DNA of 64,000 nt. Source: Dreissena polymorpha. Taxonomy: Eukaryota > Mollusca > Bivalvia > Myida > Dreissenidae. The number at the start of each line of letters is the position of its first letter. The stretch's first letter is position 1. The stretch covers positions 19,126,589 through 19,190,588 of the forward strand of contig NC_068360.1 in assembly GCF_020536995.1 (NCBI RefSeq), read 5' to 3'. Below the pieces are notes generated by a model. That model was given only the letters and a program-made list of their open reading frames with translations, had not been told where the DNA came from and made no database searches. The translations under genes and the position numbers were made by a program. Below are positions 49,337 through 61,400 of this stretch, one piece after another.

Positions 49337-49480
49337 TCAGGACAAATGTTTAATACCTCGAGATGTGGCGCAATAGTCTTGCAATTCATCAGAATTATCC
49401 CCACAATCGTTTCGCCCATCGCACAGTTCGTACCAGTAGATGCATTGTCCATTTGTGCACATTATCATTCCCCCGTTGCA
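49337..49480 (-). CDS. ADAMTS-like exon 14: LDL-receptor class A domain
   Basis: Acceptor TTTTTTAG, phase 0. Codes [13 protein letters not shown], then [13 protein letters not shown] and YC: six Cys and the calcium cage residues D, D, D and E of an LDLa module. If the possible donor GTATTA (49356) is used, the exon ends at 49357. If not, the frame closes at TGA 49337-49339. Confidence 0.85.
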   Translation of the reverse strand, partial: CNGGMIMCTNGQCIYWYELCDGRNDCGDNSDELQDYCATSRGIKHLS

Positions 49481-52400
49481 CTAAAAAATACACAGCAGAG
49501 TAGTGCAACCTCAAACTAGTTGTCTCCCTTAGCCTGCTTATAATATTTAGAACCATTTAAAAGAAATATGAACACATACATATATCCACTATATCCGAAC
49601 GCACATGTCAACATCTGGACTTATTGAATTAAATGTCAAACATATATACATTTATTTTGCGGAAAGAAATTTTCATGTTCAGCGTCAAGATGTTTCATTT
49701 AGATTTCCGATTACACGCCTTACTTTGGTTAAGTCGGGAGCAATTAGAAATGTCAATATTGCTTATGTAAAACTAAAAAACGTTTTACAAATCTTTTTAC
49801 ACATGTTTGTGTCTAGTGAATTCTTTTAAAGAATTAACTACAGAATAGAATATCTACGCATACTAGATAAATCAGCACCTGTAAAATTTCTATGACATCC
49901 TTGGTAAAATGAGAGAGTTGATGCGGATATGTAATTGACGTAATTAAAACGAAGCTAAGTAGCGTTTAAGTTGAAGATAAATATATTTAACAGTCTGTTA
50001 ACCAGTTAAATATCTTATTTCAATGGATCAATATTATTTTTACATAGCTAAAATAGTGCAAGACACGCACCTTTCTGGTTGTAGTTGAGACAATAGCTGG
50101 TGTTACTTGCGTTGTTGTTGATGTCAGAGTTGGTTGTGGCACAGGAGTCGCCGAACCTGAAGCAAGATTGCTCCGCGCTTTATTAGAAATTATACCCGTA
50201 TTGTTTTGTTGTAACAACGGTAAGGGTTCTATATTGTTGTCCTCAAATAATTAAAATAACTAAAGCAATCATATAATTTCCAGCTATGAGCCGGTAACCA
50301 ATTTACAAATTTAAAGCAAACATGTTAAAACATAAGAATGTGAAAACCTAAACCTGATGTTACGTTAACAGTGAATAACATAACAGATAAACAAGAAATG
50401 CAAATGAAACACACAATAATGAAAATAAATAATATAACAACGAAAAACGTGCACTTACCAAATTATCTCTATAAAAGAAAAAAAAGCTTGTTATTTAAGG
50501 CTTTAATATGGGTGCAATGCTTTCTATTTGTGCAGTTGCATGCATCATGGCTGCGTTATATTATTCCTTTGACAAAATATATATGAAACGCACATTTTTA
50601 CTTTAAGTTTTTGGAAAAGAAACAGTTGCACGTGGTAACGTATGTAATTGTCTTTTACTAAAACTGATGATAGCATGTGTTGTCTGTTGTAAGGCATTTA
50701 TTTTTTTAATAAAGAACACCAAGTACAAATCATAAATAACTTGCCGCGTTGATTAGTTTAAATGTTGTTCTTTTCTAAATATTATTACCATGCAGATAAT
50801 GTCAACGTTACACACAGTATGCCAAATAGTCAATGTGTTTCTAGTGATACATGTTAAATCATGCATTTTTTAATCACTAACATCTCATTTCAAATAACAG
50901 TTTATGAAGGTATTTTGCTATCCTCGCACAAGAGGGTAGCATTTATTCATTTTTCTTTCCAGTTAACTTTATACTTTATGTGTTTGTATGATAAAAGTAT
51001 TGCGGATTTTTTCATAATACTGCTTTATGTATAAATATTTGTGCTGTGATAAATAATTTCGCCTGTTTGATATCAAATTGGTAGAATAATTTTTATGGAT
51101 ATGTTTTTCCGTCCAAGTTTTTTTGACTATCGACGTCATCCTCTGCACACTGGGCGTCTGCCGACGGGGGACATTTGTTACGAAATCACAAAACACCGTT
51201 GCCATGCTATTTTACGCGTCGCTAGCTGCGACAGTTCTACATATTCATGCGAATAAAACGTAAAATGGCCATTATTAAATATAAAGCATTTGTTAGACAG
51301 CAAAACCAAAAAATTAAATAAACTACATTCTCTTAACGTACTTTGTTAATCGTATAATGAATTACATGTCAAAATAATACAATAAATTGTTTATGCAAAT
51401 ACTAACACGTATAAGCAAATAAGTCAAAACGTTAAGCACAAAGCACTACATAAATGTTTGGAACTGAACTGAAGCATAAAACAAAATACTTGTAGCAATA
51501 GAAGTAAGAGTGGACGCTGGCATTGAAGTTGTACTAGATGTTGTGGTTGTAGTCGTTGTTGTTGTCGTTGATGGCGTAGAACTTGGTGTTGTCGTTGATG
51601 ACGTAGTACTTTGTGCTATCGTTGATGATGTTGTACTTGGAGATGTCGTTGATGGCAAAGTACTTGGTGTTGTCGTTGATTGCGTGGTACTTTGTGCTGT
51701 CGTTGATGACGTGGTACTTTGTGCTGTCGTTGATGACGTGGTACTTTGTGCTGTCGTTGATGACGTGGTACTTTGTGCTGTCGTTGATGACGTAGTACTT
51801 TGTGCTGCCGTTGATGTTGACGTCGTTGTTACGGTTGTTACAGTGGCCGCTGTAGGGTTTACGGGTTCAAACAAGTTGGCATAGCACATGCTTGTTACAC
51901 AACATTAATGGTAATGAAGAGATTCTTCTTATAGAATAACAGGAACTGGTCATTTGTGTGAAAGTTTCAGATGAAAAATTAATTAAATTAAATAGACCAC
52001 AACAGTACTACTACATTCGTAGCGTTTCCATAAAATGATTTTTTATTCGAAATGATTGTATACATATTTAATTTTGTTTATTGGAATTTAATAAAATTGA
52101 AATTAAGACACTTTTTAAAGAAACATAAAGTTAAATAAATATAACATGAGGATGAATATCACAACAGGAATAAACCTTACCTAGCGGCATAGAATACCCA
52201 AATGTTATTCCTTGATTGACAGACGCCCCATTGTTCACAATCTAAAAGATAGTAACAAGTACGTGTATATAAATCATACAGCTTCAGACAAGTTAGTATG
52301 ACAACTGTTACTAACTACCAGAAGGAAAGTAAATTCTAATTCAGTCAACAATATCGAGGTGATACAGAACAACACAACACTTAGTTATAAAAAATTAAAA

Positions 52401-55400
52401 ATGGGTCACCTATATGGAACGGCCCACAAACTCTAATTGCCTATATACCCGAGATATGTTATTATGCAATTGCATGTATACTATTATCGATTTTAAAGAT
52501 ATACTTAGCTGAATTATTGAAGCACTCACATTTATAGCCTTAACAATCGCTTAAATTATCCTGCCGTATCTACATACGTTATAGTATGAATCTTAAATGC
52601 CTTTTGATAATACAAGCTTTGTGTGTTTTGGGCGCTAAGTCGGTGTTGGTAGGTCTTAAAGAGCTATCAGCCGAACATGGTAATACCTTGAGATACAGGT
52701 CCTCCGTTATAGTGCCAAACGTGTACAGGTATTGACCCCACCAGTAGTAATACCACTGCGCCCCGCCCACCGTCACAGGAGTCTTGGAAAGGTCATACTG
52801 GCCGTTCACTAGGGCAGAAATCTTTGCAGCTCCTTTGGCGTCCCACAGTTCTTCACAAGAATAGTAAGTTTACCATCAACCAATTTATCAAACGTTCACA
52901 AATATGAACACGTATTAGAAAAGGAGGCTAATTTCTAAGCTATAATTGAAACATTATTTATGTACATGAATGATAACTATTGTTTCGGTATTCAATTAAA
53001 AACTGTAAATACCAAACTAGCAGAAATACTGATAATATAAATACTGCTAGTAATAATCAAAATAATATTAAGTATTATTATTATTTGTAATTAATTTTCA
53101 GTATTTTTATTGTTCTCATTATTATTGTTTATTATTACTATCAATACTAATAAAACTAACAAAAATAATAGTCACTATAATTATTAAGGGAAATTATAAA
53201 CATTATGTTATACCGACGTAGTAGGATTGCATGTTGGGGTAGGGAAAGTACACCAGTATCAGTTTGGTGCCGTTGGGAAGATGTGCGAGCTCTACGCGAT
53301 CATTGGTTCCCACTGCCGAGGAAAATTTGTCGTCCACACTCGTGCATGTGGAGTTTGTACCCTGACACACACCGCACTTGTCTATGCCTGCCCCGGGGAC
53401 GTTGCCATCACAACCAATACCCTGAAAAAAGTTAATAACTTGAAACAATTACTAGTAAATAGTGTTTATCTCATGGTTGTACGAAGGGTTACATATTGAT
53501 ATATTTATGAATTATGAGAACTTTGCATGTTAAGATGTTCTGATAAAACAGGCTAGCGCAACACGTATATACTATACAACTTGACGATTTCGTATGAATT
53601 ATAACATCTTTATGTTTTTGTTGGCTCGGGTTTTTACATACAATGAACGTTTTATTTAATACATTCCGAAAACAATATAATAACAATAATAATAATAATA
53701 ATAACAATAATAATAATAACTATGCTACTAATGATAAAAGAAATGGGAACGCTGGACTAGTGGAACGATCTAACTGATATTGTATTACTGAGACATAGAA
53801 TATTGTCTACCTTGAGGAGAGTTTGCGTCCTTTGAAAGCTGTAGTTTTTTACAAGGTTTTAAATGAGTTATTTGCAAAATTCAACAATACAAATTTAGCA
53901 ACAGAAACAATAGAAATACAAATTACTACAGCATAAAACTGACTAAGCAATATCCCTGAACACACGTCGATGTGATCCCAGTCCCACGTGGGTATCCTTT
54001 AATGTCTTCGTAGGATCCGGCCCCAGAGCAGGGTGTGCCGTCCGGAAGTATGGCGTAACGCACGGTGCCCCAGGTGATCGACCCTTGTAAAGCGGGAACC
54101 AGAGTGCACTCCGCTTCGCACTGAGCATTCCCTTAGAGTAAACGCACTTGTTGGTATACATATTTATCTTTATAATGTGTAAGCATAATTCAAGTTTTTG
54201 TGACATTTATTTCTGAAATTGGCAGCTTATCTTTGATTTTATACATTTTATGGCATCTAATGTTTTGATTTCACTCCGTATACAACTTTAATAGCGATGC
54301 AAGTTCGTGTTACGGTGTGCGAGTTGTAATAATTGGCAGATACTATTTACTACGTGTAGAATGATTTCCATGCAATATAATAGTGGTGGGATACAACTGA
54401 TACTTCCATGTTAGTGATTGTGTTAAAGGTTAATTTTACAAGATTAATAACAACTCCTTGTGGGCGAGCGATGACATAATTATATAGAAATGGCGCATAA
54501 CTTTATTCAGACGTCACATGTAACCCAATCCACTGTATTATGATATTTTCTGAAAACCAATTGCGTCAATCGCTTCAATATTTCTATTTGATTTATATAT
54601 GTACCGGTATTTATCAAATACCATTTGATACATTTCTAAGAATACGAAAATTTTCATACCCGAAGACACAAAAGCTTTCCCTGTGCCTGTGTATTTGTCC
54701 GCGCCCAGGCGACCGGCGGTAATAAGATTCGAACACACTTCCCCAGCCCTTTTGACTATCAGTTCGCTTTTGGTCGAGGGGTCAGAAGAACAAGGCTTTA
54801 ATATAAGCACACAATAGTTGAGTTTCTACACGTATTTGATTTTAATTGTGATAGCAATAAAAATAATTTTCAGATTTTGGCAATCGTTTCAGCTTGAGCT
54901 TCTGTCAGTACACCAAATCGTGCAAGTTTAAACTTACAACTATGGAAATATGTATAAGCAATTAGGTTAAATGTCGTAATCTGGATGCTCACGTTGAACT
55001 ACTTTACTAAATTAATCCTCTTTTTCAACAACCTTATTAAAATCATTTTTTTTCTAAAGCTTACTTTGCAAGGAAAATGCATCATTTTAAAGTAATTTAA
55101 ACTAGAGTCATTACTGGCATTAATTATTAATGCCCCTACCCTACATTTGACACAGGCATACATCTCTGATGACCAATAATGGATTTTATTATATTTATAT
55201 CTTTAAGTACATGTATAACCTTCAAGGCAACCATGTGGCTCCCACGCACCACAAACAGTTCAGTTTAACACGTGAGCCATGTCTTTTAATCCTTAAATAG
55301 ATGGTTTAGTTATGGACTAAACACACAATATTCCCAAACATAAATGTTATGTAATGATGTTGTATGGCCGTTTACCTCCTTATATAAAATGGGCCTTGAA

Positions 55401-58400
55401 GTGTATCATACTTTATAGTATCGGGAGGTTATATTTCGGAAAAAGTTTAACCTTCACCTTACAGATAGTCAAATGTCACATCTTCATTTTTATAGGTGCA
55501 CATACGTGGATAGTTTTTGCTTTTAAATAAAATAAATAAATTCAATGTGGTCAAGTAAAAGAGCAGATAAACTATAAATATTTTTACAATTAAGTCTTGA
55601 CATTACTGAAGGTAACGACAGGGTTATTAGCCGCGATATACCGTCTAATTAATGTGAAAATGTGTAGCAAATTATAACAACCAAACTCTCCAAATTATTC
55701 AATCGTTTCGCGTTGCAACGTTTTATAATTTTCAGGTTTTAAATCGTCAAAAGATGCATATAATGGATATTTTAGAGAATGGTTAATGTTCAGTATTACT
55801 GTTTCCTCACAAATATCATAACTACAATACAATTTGCGAATCTGAAACATTTTTTTTTAATTTTGACAATTTACCAAAAGGTCTCTTTAAAACCAGAATG
55901 ATTGGTCGAATACTTACCTCTGTGTTACACAATGTTGCCTTGAAAGATAATCCCGGGCACGTAGGTGAATACTGCGGCCTGTGGAGTGTGTTACAGGTTC
56001 ATTATTGTTCATCAAATACATCACACAAGTAGTTTTGTTTTAAAGAATATATTTTCAAAGTTCTAATTGACCGTTTTGCCTCATTGCATATTTAAAATCA
56101 TTCATCATTTGTATGCGACATAGTATATGAGAAGAAACAATTGAGTTTGCATCAGCTTATAACATTCAAAAACTAAAATGGACATTAACCGATCACCGCC
56201 TTATAAACTTTAAATAAGTAAAGACACTAGCTCTAGATTTTAAGGGTAGACTTTGATAGCTACGTGAAAAGGGGAACTGTTGATACGTTAAGTGGAAGAA
56301 TTCTTGTTTGTTACATGTTCTTTTGTTGCTTATCCGTGCTATTATTTACACTTTGAACTGTGGCAGAGGCAGGGAAATGAAAGAGCTTTGCTCAGAACCA
56401 GTCATATCTCTTCGCGGAGGTTGCATCCGTCTTAACGTTTGTAATATCAAAGGGAAATTATTATATTTTATTATAAATACTCGCGGCAGAAAGTTACACT
56501 TAAGCAAGTTGATACCAAATAAAGAACCGATCACATAAATGTTGTAATTTAACATATAGACAAATCGCTGATAATTCTTTTATACTCTCTTTTGTCTAGT
56601 TTTATACAAATAGTAAAACGGAACACATACCGAGGATTTGTACACGTACGCCGTCGGATGATTGTTCCGGTATCACACGATCTAGAGCAGGCGGTCGCCG
56701 CTCCCCACTCGCTCCACCCCCCGGGGACAACCGTCATTCCCGTCGTGTTCAGTCGAACGCTATCCCACGTGACACAGCCGCCCGAGCACACGTGACCCTC
56801 GCTACAGATCCGCCCCGGGATATCGCTTGTGTCTTCGCTCAGCTCGCCGAAGGCCAGACCCGAGTTTAGATTCAGACAACTATGCCATTTGCAAACACCC
56901 TGTGGACAAAAACAGTGATTGGTTGCGGTTTTAATGTTTACAATATGGACTTATAGATGAATGAACTCACAGCCAAATGACGACCCAGTTCAAAACAATA
57001 CTAGAAGACTCTGATGGTCCTTGAATACTCACCTGAGAAATTTTAGCTCTGTGGAATAATACTAGAGACTCCTGGTTTGTGGTTACGAATTCAAAATTTC
57101 ATAATATTTACATATCAACGCCCCAACGAAAATAATTTGAACAACCTCTGTAGATTGCCGCTTTCTGATGTTAAAACGTAATATAAAATCCATTGGTCTT
57201 ATTATTGAAGAGAGATTTAGTGCTTAATATAAATGATGCATCTGGGACTTCTGTGATTGAGTCAAACGGCATGCTTTAATGCACACTTTTAGATGACCTC
57301 TGGATGCTACAAAATGTAAAATATTAAACATTGAATTTGCTGTGTGGTTTCAGACACGAATATTTTATTCAAATGTACTCCATATAAAAGTCTATTTAAA
57401 ACTGTTGACCCTTGTGTCGAGGGCTGTGTTGATCACAGAGGCATTATTTGAACAATCTTCTTAGAAGACCACTAGATGACACCACATGCAAAATCAAAAA
57501 CATAATTAAGCGGATTGGTTTGCAGTTTGCGTTTTCAGAGAAAATTTAAGGTTTACCTTATATTTGTCAATGAACAACAGGTGGCCTTCGAGGTGGAGAA
57601 AGTTGTTATCAATGGACATACTTTTGCCTGCCTTTGCAGAGTTTCTTTCAATTATAGATTACTACCTACCAACTGCGAAAGATATTGGCTTTACGGTTTA
57701 AGATAATAAAATGTTTTTTTGTTAATTCCCTATGTAAGGGTTTGTTAAACTGATAAACACCTGGAGCCAAGCATTTTGGACCCCAGACGCATTATTTCAA
57801 CAACATTTGAAAAATGCGGCTAGATGATTCTCCATTTCAAATATTTTAAACTGGGGTTGAGACAATAAGATTTTAAAAGGTATTCCCATAAAGCCTATAG
57901 AAAACTGGTGATCTCCAGGGCGGAGCCAGTTTTCATCACAGGCGCATTATTTGAACAAACTTTGTATATGACCTTTGGATAATGTTGCATAAATAGTGTA
58001 CAAGCCTTTGGCTTTGAGGTTCAATTAAAGAAGATTAGTTAAAGGTAGTTCATTTATGAACGAATGTAAAACATGTGACGCCAGTTTTGATCTAAAAGCA
58101 ATAATTTGAACAAACTTAGTAAAAGACCAGATGAAATTCAACTTACCAAATATGAAAGCAAAAAGCCTTGAGGTTTCAAATGAAAATACGTTTTGAAGTT
58201 TTCTTTCGTGTAACCCTAATTTTGCCCTTGGAATTGATTAACAAAATGACCAAAATTATTTGAACAGTTTTTAAAGGTGGCAGCCAAAGAAATATTCCTG
58301 TAAAAATGCATAAAGCGACCCTTCAGTTTCACCAGCAGGACAGATACCTTATGATACATTGCGGTCTAATATTTATTGCAAGCAACGAATAGCCAAACAA

Positions 58401-61400
58401 CACGGCACAAAACAAATGTAGTAGATAAGACACACCGCCTAAGAAAGGTTTCTACAAAGCATTGGGGATTTAAATCCGTATAAAGAACCCCGAACCTCAT
58501 ACTTGACCCAGAATGATTTATAAAATATTTAAATGTGGATACAATTCAATATCATGGCATTTCGATTAACAAGCAATACGGATTCCAATTTAATCAACAT
58601 TTCACTTTTTAATGGTTAAATACAGAACAGAGCACCAGAATTCTACTTTTCTGATGTCTGATGAAGTTTATTCAAACCGAGTATCAACCACATCTCGTCG
58701 GAATTAAAAAGCTTAACAGAAGCTGCATCATATAATAAATATTATCGTCGTGCAATTCAGAACAAAGCCGCAAATATGGTTGTAGAAGGCCAAATTACAA
58801 AGCTTGGCTATTAATGTCTATCTTTAGCCACATAAAAATTAAAAGTTCATTTTGTTTTGAAGATGACCATTATTACACAAATTACCATTAAGTATATAAT
58901 TATTTCGAATAAAAATAACACTCATAATCTAAAAAGCATTTAAAATAGAAACATCCGCACCATCTGATCTACATTCGTTCATTAGAGTTCATTTATTCAG
59001 TGGTGACGTCAAACGATCCCGCGCTTTATATAACATCTGAAGACCTCATAATTGTTAACGAGGTTTCTTAAAAATCTGCCGAGCGATTAAGGAGAGGATG
59101 TCTTTTGAATAAAAATGTTGAGGGACGCACGCACGGATATCACGGTATTAAAAATACTCATTAACAGAAACGTTCTCAGGTGAGCTTTAAATAAGATATA
59201 TAAAAAAGGTCTAACGACTTTTACCCAGTCGTTTGAGTGCCATTCTCTATATATCCAGTTGGTTCCGTACTTCTTCTCACAGTATTCGTCTTGGGTCATC
59301 TGAAACCCTGCAACCGTTGAAAAGAATGAAATATTCTTTTAGGGTTAATAATCTATGCATAGAATGTGTTTTCATGTGCAATAATTAGGTATCGCACGAT
59401 TTATAAATAATAAACAAGCCGTTTGTTATGCGTTATGGTGAAACAAAGAAAAAAAATATGGCGATGACTCTAAAACGAAGTTTTTTTCAGTCATAATTCA
59501 TCATTTAAAAACAATTATTTTAGTATTAATTATATTCGTAAGGAAATGTTTCCCTTGTCTCATCCATCAAAGTAAAAAATCTTTTTCCAAATTTTGGATT
59601 TTGAGGTCCTTAAAATTGGAGTTTCTTATTTTCCCCGCGTTTACATGGAATCTTAGATTGCAATGGGGCATATCGATGTTTATAAATGTAGTCAATCAAT
59701 ACAGATTCTCATAAAATCCCATTATTTTATTGATATAAATGTAAAGTTGGAACCAAAATGTGAACTTAAATCCCATCACGTACCAAAACCGTTAGTCGAA
59801 CGTAAAAATAACTTCGCTAACCTGGCAAAAGACCAATAAGCTGTACGTTTTGTAGGAGAACATCCACTTGGTTGCTCAACACATTCTCTACGAACAGACA
59901 CGCGGCAGTTGATGTACTGAAACAAACAAAAAGATCACATGATCCATTGACACCACATTAAAAACAAACACGCTACATTGGATGTTATGCAAAGTTTTCA
60001 ACAGCCATGTGATCATCTTAGTACAGCTCAATCACTTCGAACAAACCATCAGAAGAAGATATTCTTAAACACACAAAATGTTCGCATGATCTATGTTTTA
60101 CTTCACATTTTCTTCATACAAACACGGTAGAGTTGATGGTTTGCTTCGTGTGCAACGGCATAGAGATGTCATTACGACGCAATCTCTTCGAACAAACCCT
60201 CTACGGTATATGTACTGAAACACGCGTAGCGATCAAGTTGTCCGCATTTTTGCTACACATACTTTTACATTATATGTTAGTATTTTTAAATAGAATATTT
60301 AAGACCGATGTGAAGACTACAATTCGTACTTAAATATCTTATAAATTACTCATTAAAGGGGCCTTTTCACAGATTTTGGCATTTTTTAACTTATTCATTA
60401 AATGCTTTATATCGATAAATGTAAACATTGGATCGTAAAAGCGCCAGTAAAAAATCAAGAATAAAATTAAAAAAAGGAAAAGAACATAGCCCGGACCAGG
60501 TTTCGAACCAGTGACCCCTGGAGTCCTGCCAGAGTCCTGAAGTAAAAACGCTTTAGCCTACTGAGCTATTCCGCCGAGTACACATAGTGGACGTATTTTA
60601 TACCTTATATAAGCAATCTTCGTAGTTTCACAAAATTTAACGACAAAAACAGAACTCTCCAAATTATTCAATCGTTTCGCGTTGCAACGCTTTATAATTT
60701 TTAGGTTTTAAAATCGTCAAAAGATGCATATAATGGCTATATTAGACCATGGTAAATGTTCAGTATTACTGTTTCCTCACAAATATCATAACTAAAACGA
60801 AAATTTGCCAATCTGAAACAACTTTTTTCAATTTTGTCAATTTACCAAAGCGTGAAAAGATCCCTTTAAGATCATACATTGTCATGAATTTTGGAAATGT
60901 TCATGCAAACACACGTATTTACAATTCCATACTTTAAAAACAAACATAACAAATACATTATGCAATGTTTACCACACCTATCGACTGAAAGCCGTGTGTC
61001 CATAGAAAAAACTGTACAAGTGATTGGTGGATAATATTATACAATATCTGTACTTTACAATCGCGAACAGCAAATATTCTTATGATTAGATATCAAATTT
61101 TGAAAAAAATAGGTTCAGTACTTAAACAAATATACGCCAACATAGTGCAGTTTTATTCAAACAATATGCACATTTTATATGAGCATTTTAAAAACATAAA
61201 ATGTAATTACAAAGCCTTTCTTTTTTACCATTTAAGCATAGCAAAACTGGCCATATCCAATATTGAGTGTATGTATCACAATAACTTTGAACTTACGCAA
61301 GGAAAGCCTCCAAGTCCACCTTGTTGCAGGAGGCCCATTTATCGGCATAATTCCCATCGGCCTCCATTATGCCCGAATCCGGCCTGAAGCAGCCTTTATC

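Noticed and set aside
51100-51200. Extra cysteine-containing exon between stalk exons
   Set aside because: A short frame [13 protein letters not shown] is tempting, but there is no acceptor in front of it and the phase of the flanking exons already fits without it.
51510-51884. Plus-strand Asp/Val-rich frame of 124 codons
   Set aside because: Antisense shadow of the Ser/Thr repeat exon, which has matching splice sites and phases on the minus strand.
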